From Chryseobacterium glaciei (GTDB lineage Bacteria > Bacteroidota > Bacteroidia > Flavobacteriales > Weeksellaceae): a stretch of DNA of 64,000 nucleotides. Where the stretch lies: the NCBI RefSeq assembly GCF_001648155.1, contig NZ_CP015199.1, positions 806,001-870,000 of the forward strand. The letters run 5' to 3'. The stretch's first letter is position 1; each line of letters begins with the position of its first letter. Positions 8,181 to 16,957 of this stretch are shown here, one piece after another. The notes under the pieces are model-generated. The model worked only from the letters and a program-made list of their open reading frames with translations, did not search any database and was not told the origin of the DNA. The translations under genes were made by a program, and so were the position numbers.

Positions 8181-8984
8181 TTACTCTATGATATTATTGA
8201 TATTTTTAGTTTTATCAATATCTGAAGGTTTAAAGCTGATCTTTGTCAAAATAAATTTTGAATTGTTCTTTTCGATATCTACAAGGTCATTATTTAATAA
8301 TAAAAATTTAAACCCAAAACCTGTGGACTTAGAAGAGCTGTCTTCTAACTGAACAATCATTTTATGATCACCCTGATCTGCCACAGATTCTTTAGAAGAG
8401 ACATTTACTGATGCTTCCAGAGCTTTTTTGCTGTCAAGACTGACCATCGAAATATAATACAATCCACTGTTTCCTCTGAGATGTTTTGAAAGGCCGTAAA
8501 TTGTACTATTAACCAACTTCACATCCTGAAAATCTTCACCAAGCAATTCGGTGTCCATTGGCGACAATTGATATTTTTTTACAGGAATAATTGTTTTGGA
8601 GCCATTACCCGATAAAGGATAGATCTGCACATCAACCTGCCCGAATTTATCCAACAGAAATACTAAATTATCACCATTTTTAAAAACCGAAATCACTTTT
8701 AACTGTTTATAAAAATCAGGTCTGTTGGCAAACGGGCTGTATTCCTTTAATTTTTGTTTATTGATCTTGAAATTATCAACTGTTTTATTTTCTTTGCCTT
8801 TAATTTTAAACTCCCAAGCAAAATTATCGTTGCCATTGCTGACAAAGCACTCAACAGAAATATTTTTATCTAATTCTTTGGAAAATATCAATTCGGCATC
8901 TGTATTCATATTAGATTTTATATTGGTTTGACATGAGACAAAATTTAGTAAGAAAACTAATATTAAAAAAAGTATTTTTTTCAT
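8181..8984 (-). CDS. Lipoprotein, putative immunity to the adjacent effector
   Basis: A 267-residue protein with a lipoprotein signal (MKKILFLILVFLLNFVSC, lipobox Cys at 18). The body is beta-rich, with short repeated strand-turn patterns (for example VISVFKNGDNLVFLLDKFGQVDVQIYPLSG) that resemble propeller blades. No named family is recognised. It lies 10 bp downstream of the papain/transglutaminase-like protein in the same operon, and a terminator follows. Position and periplasm-facing lipidation fit an immunity protein for a periplasmic T6SS effector; this is inference. Confidence 0.65.
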   Translation of the reverse strand: MKKILFLILVFLLNFVSCQTNIKSNMNTDAELIFSKELDKNISVECFVSNGNDNFAWEFKIKGKENKTVDNFKINKQKLKEYSPFANRPDFYKQLKVISVFKNGDNLVFLLDKFGQVDVQIYPLSGNGSKTIIPVKKYQLSPMDTELLGEDFQDVKLVNSTIYGLSKHLRGNSGLYYISMVSLDSKKALEASVNVSSKESVADQGDHKMIVQLEDSSSKSTGFGFKFLLLNNDLVDIEKNNSKFILTKISFKPSDIDKTKNINNIIE

Positions 8985-8994
8985 AACATTCTTT

Positions 8995-10500
8995 TTAGTT
9001 AGGAATAACCTGTTTAGTCAGCTCTTTCTGCATATTGGTGATCACAGTCTTATATTTATAGTTATTCTTTTTTACCGGAGTAAGATTATAAGCAACAAAC
9101 GGTTCTATATATTTTCCGGTCTGAGGTTTATACACTATAGCGTCTATCAGTGGATTGGCTGGATCTACTTTACCATACAAAATCCCACTTAAAGCTTTCC
9201 CAGAATAATCTTTTAATAAATCATCATCATTTGGAAAAGTTTTAGCCGAAGTTAAGCCATAAGAAGGGTCAAAATATTTGTTTCCGTATTTGGTAAATAC
9301 ATGATCCCAGAATAAATTCAGCGGAACATTTTTCAGATCCTGTGCCCGTTGTTTTATGTCAACAGGTGCCGCAGGGTCATTTATCGTCCATTCTTTAACT
9401 AAAAACAGGGAATTTTTATATCCGCTGCTATCCGTAGTTCCTGTCGGGAATATTACAAAATCATCAAACTTACCTCCAAATAAGGTATCAGATTGTATCT
9501 TGCAAATATCCTGCAAAAATGAACTCCATTCTCCACATCTTGCCTCACCATATTTTATTAAATATCTTACGCCCCGATATCGCATACTGCTTGCATGTAA
9601 TGAACTGGTATTCCGCCAATATCCCATAGCTCCTTTCACACGGGCTCTTTCAACATTTAAAGATTTTATGTGATTGAAAACATTGTTCATGATTTCATCG
9701 GCATTTTTAGATCCTTTTCCAAACTTGCAGCCAAGATACAGGAATGTTTCTAATATGCTTTCTTTACTATTTGCTTTATTGATAATCATCTTGTTTCCAT
9801 CTTCTGCGGTATATTCACCACCTCTGCCCGATGACATAGATAACTGATTGTACCCAGGATTTCCAATTGTAAGATAAAAACAAAACTTGACACTTCGCAT
9901 TGGTACCCAATTGGTTCCGTCTTCTGAATATTCAAAATTGAGGGTGAAGTTTTCAAAATACTGTACCGTATCTTTATAAGGTTTTGTATCACAGGTAAAG
10001 GTTAGCTCATGTTCCTCATCCTTATTTTTTTTAGGATGCTGCTGTTCTTTAAAAATATACTTATTATTAGCATCTTTTATCCTGATTTTACAAGCCAGCG
10101 GACCTTTTGTTTTAAAGGTAGCCGTGAGCACAAAATTGTCGGTGCTTGCAAGGGTTATCGGTAGAGGATCAGGTTTGTTTTTATCATCAGCGTTTGTTCT
10201 AAGACTGAGCCAATGATAATATTTTCCTTTGTCTTCTAATATCCAGAAGTTTTTAAACTCATCAAAAGCATTAACCTCATCATGACAAATGTCAAAAGTT
10301 GTATTGATTTTAATTTTAATAAGGTCTAAACTTCCCAATGACGGAGGTGCAGCACTTTTATTATAGCTCACCCCTTTTGCAATACCTTTTTGTGCAAATT
10401 TGTCTGCAGAAGTGTTTACAATACTTTTTCCGGCAAAAACTTTGGCATCACCTCCGGTTGTCTCTATATAATCACCACCTATGTAAGATTCTTTGCCCAT
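8995..10500 (-). CDS. Putative T6SS effector: spike-like N-terminus plus transglutaminase/papain-like core
   Basis: A 501-residue protein without a signal peptide. Residues 1-48 (YIGGDYIETTGGDAKVFAGK, then SIVNTSADKFAQKG) have the alternating short-strand pattern seen in VgrG tails. Residues about 55-215 look like a beta-sandwich. Residues about 240-480 hold a likely papain-fold triad: C322 in GEARCGEW, H400 in WDHVF, D411 in YFDPSYG. The last two motifs match the His and Asp motifs of transglutaminase-like proteins. Likely chemistry is amide hydrolysis or transfer, for example on peptidoglycan stem peptides or a protein target, but the substrate cannot be read. It begins 12 bp after the VgrG2 stop, so it is almost certainly that spike's cargo. 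A lipoprotein follows 10 bp later. Confidence 0.65.
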   Translation of the reverse strand: MGKESYIGGDYIETTGGDAKVFAGKSIVNTSADKFAQKGIAKGVSYNKSAAPPSLGSLDLIKIKINTTFDICHDEVNAFDEFKNFWILEDKGKYYHWLSLRTNADDKNKPDPLPITLASTDNFVLTATFKTKGPLACKIRIKDANNKYIFKEQQHPKKNKDEEHELTFTCDTKPYKDTVQYFENFTLNFEYSEDGTNWVPMRSVKFCFYLTIGNPGYNQLSMSSGRGGEYTAEDGNKMIINKANSKESILETFLYLGCKFGKGSKNADEIMNNVFNHIKSLNVERARVKGAMGYWRNTSSLHASSMRYRGVRYLIKYGEARCGEWSSFLQDICKIQSDTLFGGKFDDFVIFPTGTTDSSGYKNSLFLVKEWTINDPAAPVDIKQRAQDLKNVPLNLFWDHVFTKYGNKYFDPSYGLTSAKTFPNDDDLLKDYSGKALSGILYGKVDPANPLIDAIVYKPQTGKYIEPFVAYNLTPVKKNNYKYKTVITNMQKELTKQVIPN

Positions 10501-10512
10501 TTTACAAAAGAT

Positions 10513-12450
10513 TTAGTAATTTTTAGATTTCTGTCCTGAGTTGTTCTGCACTTCTTTTTCAGCGTGTTGCTCAAAAGTTCCCTGACTTTGCGTGGTAATT
10601 TGTCCGTTGGCCACACGTAATCTGTCTTTTTCGGTATGAGATTCTTTATTTCCCTGAATAAATTCCGTCATTTTTCCGGTTACGTTAGTAATAAAATCTG
10701 CTCCGGTAGAAACATACTTCATAGAACCTATGCTTTCGCTGTGATTCATCATAATAGTATCCATTTTATTCACTCCGACGTTTGTCGTCATGTTTTCACC
10801 GACATTGATATTCATATTTCTGCAATTCAAAGTCATTGTTTCGGGAGCGGTAATTGTGATATTGCTTCCTGTGGTGTCTAAATGAATTTCATTCCCTGAT
10901 TTATCTGTAATAATAATGCTCTCATCTTCTGTGAAAACCACTCTGTGACCGCTTCTTGTCTGGATTGATTTTACCCTGTTATCAACTCCGCCGCCTAATC
11001 CAACTCCGCCATGAAACATTCCCCCCATTACGAAAGGTCTGTCTGGATGGCTGTGAACGAAATTAACCATCACCTGATCTCCAACTTCGGGAATGGCAAC
11101 ATAGCCTCTGTTTTGGCTGATTTGATCTGTTCCTCCCGCATCAGGACTCATCATTCTGATGAAATGTGTTGTATCATTGGTTTGCCAGTCAAATCTAACC
11201 TGAACTCTTCCCTGTCCTTCCGGATCTGTATTTGAAATTACGGTTGCAATTTGCGGTTCAGCTTTTGGCATTGTGAATTCTGGTTTCGGTAAAAATCCGG
11301 TGTCTGAAGCGATACCTTCAAAGCTTCCGGTGTAATGACCGATCGTATCAATTTCATGGGTTGTTTCGGTTACCATGATCTTGGTGAAATAAGAACTTTC
11401 ATTAGTATCAACCTTTCTCATTTGAACATCAGCCACGCAACCCGGATGCAAAAACGGAACCGTTGTATTTCCTGATAATAAAAATACATTTACAGCTTCA
11501 CTTCCTGCTGTACTTTTTTGAGAATATTCTACATCAAGATGCGTTGATGCTTTAATTGGCGCTACCTGAAGTGCAGGGGTCTTGAAAATTTTATCATTGT
11601 GCTCGTAAGCGGTTTTTGCTAAATCACTTTTATGCTGAATCGGTGTTGCTCCGGAAGTCAGTTTTTCATTTTTACTGCTGTTGTAGCCGTAAAATTGAGG
11701 TTTTGTATGATTTGCTTTTAATTCAACCTTAATATCATTGGCGTTACTTCCGTAAATAAGTTTGATCGGTTTATTCTGAGGCGGAAGTTTCCCGAAATGC
11801 AGGACTTCACCATCATAATAAAACTGTTCACCATAGGCTTCTGCCATTCTTGCCAGATAATTGTAGTGCGTTTCGTCGTATTGGCTGCTGTAAATGATCT
11901 GAGAATAGTCATTCGTATCAACTCTGATATCAAAACGGCTTTTATCAATTCCCTGTTTGATAACTTCTTCAGCGATAATTCCCATATTGACAGGTTTATC
12001 ACCCCCAAAACTTTGGATATGACAGGCTCCGTCCAATAAAATGGTCGGACTAAAACCAGAAAGAACAATATTTCCGAGGCTCATTTTCTCCTGACTGAAA
12101 CCAACTCCTGTAATAACTCCAACAAAATTTCTTTCAGGGCTGTTTTCTATGTCTTTGAATGAAATGACTGCTGTCAGACGTTTTCCGAGAAATTTATTAG
12201 CCTCTTCCAAGGTATGGTTTTGATTATTTCCTAACGTGTCGTGCGCCAAAGTGAGCGTAAACTCATGATGCCGCTGTGCGCTTTGTTTCAGTTTGAAGTG
12301 TTTGTAATACTTGATTACTTTACCTTCAATGACCAAAGATAATTTCACCAGCCTGTTGATCCCAGCGTGGTGGCTTTCCGATACACCGTCTGCATTCTGT
12401 GACGGACGATAGGAAGGGCTTTTCAGTATATTTTGTGATTCTGTTTTCAT
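10513..12450 (-). CDS. tssI: VgrG spike protein 2
   Basis: A 645-residue T6SS spike. The gp27-like hub starts at about residue 31 (INRLVKLSLVIEG). The gp5 OB domain (GRVQVRFDWQ, FIRMMSPDAGG, GYVAIPEVGDQVMVNFVHSH, PDRPFVMGGMFHGG) is followed by a longer beta-prism tail with gp5-like strand repeats (LDTTGSNITITAPETMTLNC and onward) ending in a polar tip (NNSGQKSKNY). It lacks the N-terminal coiled coil of VgrG1. The tail beyond the OB domain differs strongly between the two VgrGs, which fits different cargos. It is followed at 12 bp by the effector gene. Confidence 0.95.
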   Translation of the reverse strand: MKTESQNILKSPSYRPSQNADGVSESHHAGINRLVKLSLVIEGKVIKYYKHFKLKQSAQRHHEFTLTLAHDTLGNNQNHTLEEANKFLGKRLTAVISFKDIENSPERNFVGVITGVGFSQEKMSLGNIVLSGFSPTILLDGACHIQSFGGDKPVNMGIIAEEVIKQGIDKSRFDIRVDTNDYSQIIYSSQYDETHYNYLARMAEAYGEQFYYDGEVLHFGKLPPQNKPIKLIYGSNANDIKVELKANHTKPQFYGYNSSKNEKLTSGATPIQHKSDLAKTAYEHNDKIFKTPALQVAPIKASTHLDVEYSQKSTAGSEAVNVFLLSGNTTVPFLHPGCVADVQMRKVDTNESSYFTKIMVTETTHEIDTIGHYTGSFEGIASDTGFLPKPEFTMPKAEPQIATVISNTDPEGQGRVQVRFDWQTNDTTHFIRMMSPDAGGTDQISQNRGYVAIPEVGDQVMVNFVHSHPDRPFVMGGMFHGGVGLGGGVDNRVKSIQTRSGHRVVFTEDESIIITDKSGNEIHLDTTGSNITITAPETMTLNCRNMNINVGENMTTNVGVNKMDTIMMNHSESIGSMKYVSTGADFITNVTGKMTEFIQGNKESHTEKDRLRVANGQITTQSQGTFEQHAEKEVQNNSGQKSKNY

Positions 12451-12529
12451 ATTACCTGCGTTTAGATAGGTTAAACATTATCTCCCCGTGTTATTTTGTG
12501 GTTTGGTATGTGGTGTTTGGTTCTTTATA

Positions 12530-13378
12530 TCATTTTCCTTCTTTAATAGATCTGGAAAGTATTTTGGTCTTTCTCAGTAAAAAATCAGGCATCAGATCTG
12601 TTGGAAGATACAACATACTTTCGCCTTTATTTTCGAGTTCTTCTGTAATTCCCGGGTTCCATGAGAGCAGTTTGTCTACATCTACATCAAGCTCATCCGC
12701 GATTACATTTAAATTAAATCCTGCATTGATCTCTGTTTCCGCCAACGTGGAATTATCTTTTCCGCTTCCCCCGTTTGCAAAGAAAACAGTATTCATTCGT
12801 GAAGAATTATAATTGCTTAAAACGCTCTGCAGTTCTCCCGTTGCATAGCATGCATTTAAATATTTTTTGACATGATTAATGGTTTCCTGTGGAAGATATT
12901 TAGAAAAAATATGATATTGTGAAGAACCTGCAGCCTGCATTGCTTTGGCAACATTTCCCTCTCCGCAGTTGTAGGCAGCCACGACGGTTACCCAGTTATT
13001 ATATTTTTTATAAAGATTCGCCAGAGAAATTACTGCAACTTTTGTACTTTTATACAGATCATTACGATTCTGCTCCGAAAGCCCGTACTGATTGGCATGA
13101 GAGGTCATAAGCTGCCAAGCTCCCACCGCTCCGGCTCCGGAAGTAATATTCCTGTTAAAATGAGACTCGATCAAAGCCAAATTTCTCAAATGTTTCGGTA
13201 ATCCTTTTTGAGCAAGAGAATGTTCAATAAAATCAACGATCTCTTTGTTTGAATTAATGATATTTTTATATCTCCTCACGCTGTTTTCCGAAGTATCGGA
13301 TGCAGCGAGGAATTGTCCGTTCACAAGTTGTGAAGAACTCATCAATATTATTCCTAAAAAAATATTTTTGAAGTTCAT
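12530..13378 (-). CDS. Secreted lytic transglycosylase with LysM, T6SS-linked
   Basis: A 282-residue protein with a signal peptide (MNFKNIFLGIILMSSSQLVNGQ). The SLT domain carries catalytic Glu71 in LALIESHFNRNITSGAGAVG with AWQLM after it, and later VVAAYNCGEGNVAKA. A degenerate LysM-like segment lies at about 205-262 (FNLNVIADELDVDVDKLLSW, then LYLP). This is MltD architecture with a single LysM. The enzyme cleaves glycan strands in the periplasm. Its place between VgrG2 and ClpV suggests local wall remodelling for assembly of the T6SS. The frame is open to a TTG at 13396, but the ATG at 13378 begins directly with the signal peptide. Confidence 0.85.
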   Translation of the reverse strand: MNFKNIFLGIILMSSSQLVNGQFLAASDTSENSVRRYKNIINSNKEIVDFIEHSLAQKGLPKHLRNLALIESHFNRNITSGAGAVGAWQLMTSHANQYGLSEQNRNDLYKSTKVAVISLANLYKKYNNWVTVVAAYNCGEGNVAKAMQAAGSSQYHIFSKYLPQETINHVKKYLNACYATGELQSVLSNYNSSRMNTVFFANGGSGKDNSTLAETEINAGFNLNVIADELDVDVDKLLSWNPGITEELENKGESMLYLPTDLMPDFLLRKTKILSRSIKEGK

Positions 13379-13441
13379 GTTTATATTTTTTGACAAATTT
13401 GCCGTTCTATTAAAAACAGCAAATCTGCCTTTTTACTTTAT

Positions 13442-15931
13442 TTATTCTACTTTCCAGGTTAATTGATCATCTTGCCAATCTACATTCAGTGTCTGTCCGG
13501 TTTTTACCTCTTCTCTCACGATCATTTTGGAAATTGGTCTTGCCAATTGCGCTCTAATCACTCCTGAGATCTGTCTTGCTCCGTATTTACTGCTGAATCC
13601 TCCTAATGCAAGTTGTTTCACAGCTTCATCCGTTATTTTTAAGGTCATTCCTAATCTGTGAAGTGATGCGTGAAGTGATTTTAACTGAATATTAAAAATT
13701 CTTTCCGCAATAGATTCTGTGATCGGTGCAAAAGGAATAATTTCTGTGATTCTTGCCAAAAATTCCGGTCTGAATTTACCTGAATTTGACATAATTTGCA
13801 TTAATGCAGGTGATTGCGGAACTTTCCCTTCTTCAAACTGCTTTACAATTTCTTCGCTTCCGATATTTGACGTAAATAAGATGATCGCATTGCTGAAATC
13901 TCCTTCTTTTCCAAGCTTATCATGTACTTTTCCTTCATCCATGATCTGTAAAAAGACATCAAAAACTGAGTGATGCGCTTTTTCAATTTCATCAAATAAA
14001 ACTACGGTGTAAGGTTGCTGACGAATTTTATTCACCAACATTCCACCTTCCTCGTAGCCAACATATCCCGGAGGCGCTCCATATAAAAGTGCCGCCGAAT
14101 GTTCTTCTTTAAACTCAGACATATCAAAACGAACCATCGCTTTTTCATCATTGAAAAGCAGTTCCGCCATTGATTTTGCCAGCTCCGTTTTTCCTGTTCC
14201 CGTTGGTCCCAAAAGGAAAAATGAACCGATTGGCTGTCCGGGTTTATTTAATCCGCTTCGGTTTTCAACAATCGCATCAGAAAGGATTTTTAAAGCATGA
14301 TCTTGTCCGACAACCCTATTCAACAAAAGACCTTCCATATTCAGAAGTTTTTCTTTTTCCTGAGCCTGAATTTTTCCGATTGGAATATTTGTTTTGGCGG
14401 CCATAACAGCAGCCAATTCCAAACGGTCTACTTTCTCTCTTTTCTTTGATGCGTGCTGTAAAAGTTCAGCGTATGTTTCTTCAATTATTTTCTGAATTTC
14501 CTCGACAGGCATTGAATTGTCAATTTGTGGCTGCTCACTTAAAGAACCCCACAAAATCGGACTTATTTTATCTCTCAATAAATTATAATTCCAGATCAAT
14601 TCGTCTGCTTTGTCTTTATCATCCAGATATTCTTCCTGTAAAATGGTTTCATAAATACCTTTCCAGCTTTCTAATTCCTTTTCTGAAAGTTCGTCAAGCA
14701 TTTTGATCGCCGCCATTGTTCTGTCTAATAAATCAATTGCTGCGTCTGGTAATTTTTTACCTTTTGCATAACGTTTTGCTAAACGGACACATTCGGGAAG
14801 GGCAGTTTTTTCAACTTCAATTCCGTGGTGTTTTTTATAGCCATCCAATAGAACATCAATCATTTTAACACAAGTTTTTTCGTCCGGTTCGTTGATCGTT
14901 AAGACTTCAAAACGACGATTAAAAGCCTGCTCCGGCTCGATGATTTTTCTATATTCTTCCTGAGTTGTGGCTCCGATTACTGTGATTTCACCTCTTGCCA
15001 GTTCAGGTTTAAGAAGATTAGCAACGTTTCCGATGCTTCCTTTTGGATCTAAAAGCGTGTGAATTTCATCAATGAAAAGAATTGCTTTTTCGATCTTTTT
15101 ACATTCGGTAATGATCTTTTTAAGACGATCTTCAATTTCGCCTTTATAAGAAGTTCCGGCTAATAAAGCTCCCGTGTCAAGTTCTAAAAGAGTTCCGTTT
15201 TTAAGCATTTCAGGAACGTTTCCTTTAATAATTTCAGTGGCGAAACCTTCTACCAAAGCAGTTTTACCAACTCCCGGTTCTCCGATAATAATGACATTGG
15301 GTTTAGTTCTTCTACAAAGAATTTCAACCAACATTCTCAGTTCTTTATCTCTTCCGATGATGTTTTCCAGATCTCCTTTTCTCGCCTGCGCCGTTCTGTC
15401 GACACAATAGGCTTTAATGGATGGAAAAGAATTATCGGAATAATCTGAGCCATTTGAAAATAAGGAAGAAATCCCATCATCCTCAGCGTTACCAAATGGC
15501 GTATCTTTTCTGTATAAATTGAATATTTCGTGTTCTCTAAGCGGTAATGACTTCAACTGCTGCAATGAAAAAACAACCTGCGGTTTCACGATAGCCGTTA
15601 AAAGGCAAATCGGAGTAATCTCGTCCAACCCCAATTTCAAACGAATATCATCTGCTTCCTCAATAATATTGTCTACAAATTCATCCTGTTTAGCTTCATC
15701 GGGAAGATGCGTAGTTTTAGGATAATCTTCAATGCGGACATCTGCCCATTCGTAAAAATATCCCGGATCTTTATCTATGTTTTTTAAAAATTCATTAAGT
15801 CCGATATCTTTGTGCATTAAAGCCTGCAAAATATGCGGACCACCGTAAGTGGCATTATAATTTTCTCTCGCGATTGATTGTGCAATATGAAAAAGTTGTT
15901 TTACTGTCTCGTTGGTTACTAGTACTCCCAT
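13442..15931 (-). CDS. tssH: ClpV-type AAA+ ATPase that disassembles the sheath
   Basis: An 829-residue ClpB/ClpV family protein. The N-terminal Clp repeat region (HIAQSIARENYNATYGGPHI, then LQALMH) is followed by AAA domain 1 with Walker A GEPGVGKTA (~218) and Walker B LFIDEIH, a short middle domain, and AAA domain 2 with GPTGTGKTE (~575), MSEFKEEHS, GAPPGYVGYEEGG and Walker B VVLFDEIE, plus a C-terminal D2 small domain. The size and lack of a long M-domain propeller fit ClpV of T6SS rather than the ClpB chaperone; context decides. It unfolds contracted TssB/TssC sheath, whose genes are not in this window. It lies 63 bp upstream of the transglycosylase gene. Confidence 0.93.
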   Translation of the reverse strand: MGVLVTNETVKQLFHIAQSIARENYNATYGGPHILQALMHKDIGLNEFLKNIDKDPGYFYEWADVRIEDYPKTTHLPDEAKQDEFVDNIIEEADDIRLKLGLDEITPICLLTAIVKPQVVFSLQQLKSLPLREHEIFNLYRKDTPFGNAEDDGISSLFSNGSDYSDNSFPSIKAYCVDRTAQARKGDLENIIGRDKELRMLVEILCRRTKPNVIIIGEPGVGKTALVEGFATEIIKGNVPEMLKNGTLLELDTGALLAGTSYKGEIEDRLKKIITECKKIEKAILFIDEIHTLLDPKGSIGNVANLLKPELARGEITVIGATTQEEYRKIIEPEQAFNRRFEVLTINEPDEKTCVKMIDVLLDGYKKHHGIEVEKTALPECVRLAKRYAKGKKLPDAAIDLLDRTMAAIKMLDELSEKELESWKGIYETILQEEYLDDKDKADELIWNYNLLRDKISPILWGSLSEQPQIDNSMPVEEIQKIIEETYAELLQHASKKREKVDRLELAAVMAAKTNIPIGKIQAQEKEKLLNMEGLLLNRVVGQDHALKILSDAIVENRSGLNKPGQPIGSFFLLGPTGTGKTELAKSMAELLFNDEKAMVRFDMSEFKEEHSAALLYGAPPGYVGYEEGGMLVNKIRQQPYTVVLFDEIEKAHHSVFDVFLQIMDEGKVHDKLGKEGDFSNAIILFTSNIGSEEIVKQFEEGKVPQSPALMQIMSNSGKFRPEFLARITEIIPFAPITESIAERIFNIQLKSLHASLHRLGMTLKITDEAVKQLALGGFSSKYGARQISGVIRAQLARPISKMIVREEVKTGQTLNVDWQDDQLTWKVE

Positions 15932-16140
15932 TTTACTATTTTTCTCAAAAATTAATACTATATCTGATTTCGGTGTGTGTTGTTTTGATTATGTTTTCAT
16001 TAAATTTTAAACAAATATTAATCCACAATCATTAAAAATTTTATACTTTACTAAGATATTAGTTTTTTTTCAATAATATTAGATATGTCTTTTAAATGTG
16101 AGATAGTTAATATTACTGGAAAAAATATATGAGTATTTGC

Positions 16141-16215
16141 TTTTTTTAACGCAAAGTCGCAAAGATTTTTTTTTGAAATGATTGAGGATGTTTTTTGTTC
16201 GCAAAGGCGTTCTAC
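16141..16215. repeat. GCAAAG-type intergenic repeat remnant
   Basis: AACGCAAAGTCGCAAAGATT occurs at 16149-16168 and TTCGCAAAGGCG at 16199-16210. The same words form the arms of the elements at 54659-54829 and 55337-55487. Confidence 0.5.
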
Positions 16216-16303
16216 TCAACTAAGTTTAAAAGAATATTTTTCATTAAAATATTAAAAAAACATAAAAAACTTCACATTATGAAATGGATATATTGGGTAA
16301 TGG

Positions 16304-16337
16304 TAAAAAAAGACCGCCTTGAGGGGACAGTCTTTTT
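16304..16337 (-). terminator. Terminator of hcp copy 2
   Basis: The imperfect stem AAAAAAGAC..GCC / GG..GTCTTTTTT lies 26 bp after the hcp2 stop, with T-runs on either strand. Confidence 0.65.
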
Positions 16338-16362
16338 TATGAATGTTGATTATGTGTAGATT

Positions 16363-16767
16363 TTAGCTAGACGGCCATAGACCTTCGTAAGCAGAATTAC
16401 CATAATTGATCTTCTCTGCGCTTATGATAAAGCTGATCAACATGCTGTTCTCGTCTACTGCGTCGAAGTCTACTTCATGCTGAATTACATATCCGTTTTC
16501 CCAGTTTAAAGTAATTAATGTACCTTCTTCATGAGATTTGTTGAAAGTAATTTCTCCGCTTGTAGGCTTGTACTTTCCGTTTAGTAAGCTTTCCAGAATG
16601 TCTGATTTTTCTGTTGCTTCTACGGTTAATTTAATGATTGCGTTTGAGGGGTCTGACGCTACTCTACCAGATACATCTGTAGATCTTGAAACGCTGTAAT
16701 TCAGCTTCAATAGTTTTTGCCCTTCGGTACCGTTGAATTTTAAAATTCCTCTTGAATTTGCTGCCAT
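16363..16767 (-). CDS. tssD: Hcp tube protein, copy 2
   Basis: A 134-residue TssD, nearly identical to copy 1 (7373-7783) at protein level and also in much of the DNA. The extreme C-terminus differs (WPSS versus WPGGTN). It is monocistronic, with its own promoter, the shared operator-like block and a terminator. Two near-identical Hcps can build mixed tubes, or differ only in dosage. The few changes are conservative, so no functional split is visible. Confidence 0.96.
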   Translation of the reverse strand: MAANSRGILKFNGTEGQKLLKLNYSVSRSTDVSGRVASDPSNAIIKLTVEATEKSDILESLLNGKYKPTSGEITFNKSHEEGTLITLNWENGYVIQHEVDFDAVDENSMLISFIISAEKINYGNSAYEGLWPSS

Positions 16768-16819
16768 GATAGTAAATTTTTAATCGTTAATAGTATTTTG
16801 TGATTCAGTGATTGTTCAA

Positions 16820-16852
16820 CAAATATAAAACGGTTAATTATTTTTTGAAAGC
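16820..16852 (-). promoter_or_regulatory. Promoter of hcp copy 2
   Basis: On the minus strand TATATTTG (16820-16827) is the -7 box, with CTTTCAA (16845-16851) upstream. Spacing to the start codon and to the operator block agrees with hcp copy 1 within 1-2 bp. Confidence 0.6.
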
Positions 16853-16873
16853 ATTTGAAAACAATTTTAAAAA

Positions 16874-16910
16874 TTTGTCGTAATTCTACGATTTGATGTA
16901 GTAATTCTAC
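16874..16910 (-). promoter_or_regulatory. Conserved operator-like block upstream of hcp copy 2
   Basis: This is the second copy of the 37-bp block at 7891-7927 (two differences). Here the first half site reads GTCGTAATTCTAC and the second GTAGTAATTCTAC, 21 bp apart. The sequence between this block and the promoter has diverged from copy 1, so the block itself is under constraint. Confidence 0.6.
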
Positions 16911-16957
16911 GATCGTTAACAAAAAATTAATTTTAAAACCAATTTACTAATAATAGC

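Larger units (their letters stand above)
15932..16362. other. Intergenic region between hcp copy 2 and tssH
   Basis: 431 bp without a gene. It is very AT-rich. It contains the presumed tssH leader (15932-16060, no clear -7 box), a GCAAAG-type repeat remnant (16141-16215) and the hcp2 terminator (16304-16337). Nothing else stands out. Confidence 0.65.

Noticed and set aside
11718..12068. 116-codon minus-strand frame inside VgrG2
   Set aside because: It is an out-of-frame overlap with the conserved VgrG hub and carries no independent start or function.
13442..15931. The AAA+ protein as a house-keeping ClpB
   Set aside because: The short middle domain and the position between T6SS genes favour ClpV (TssH), although sequence alone is not decisive.
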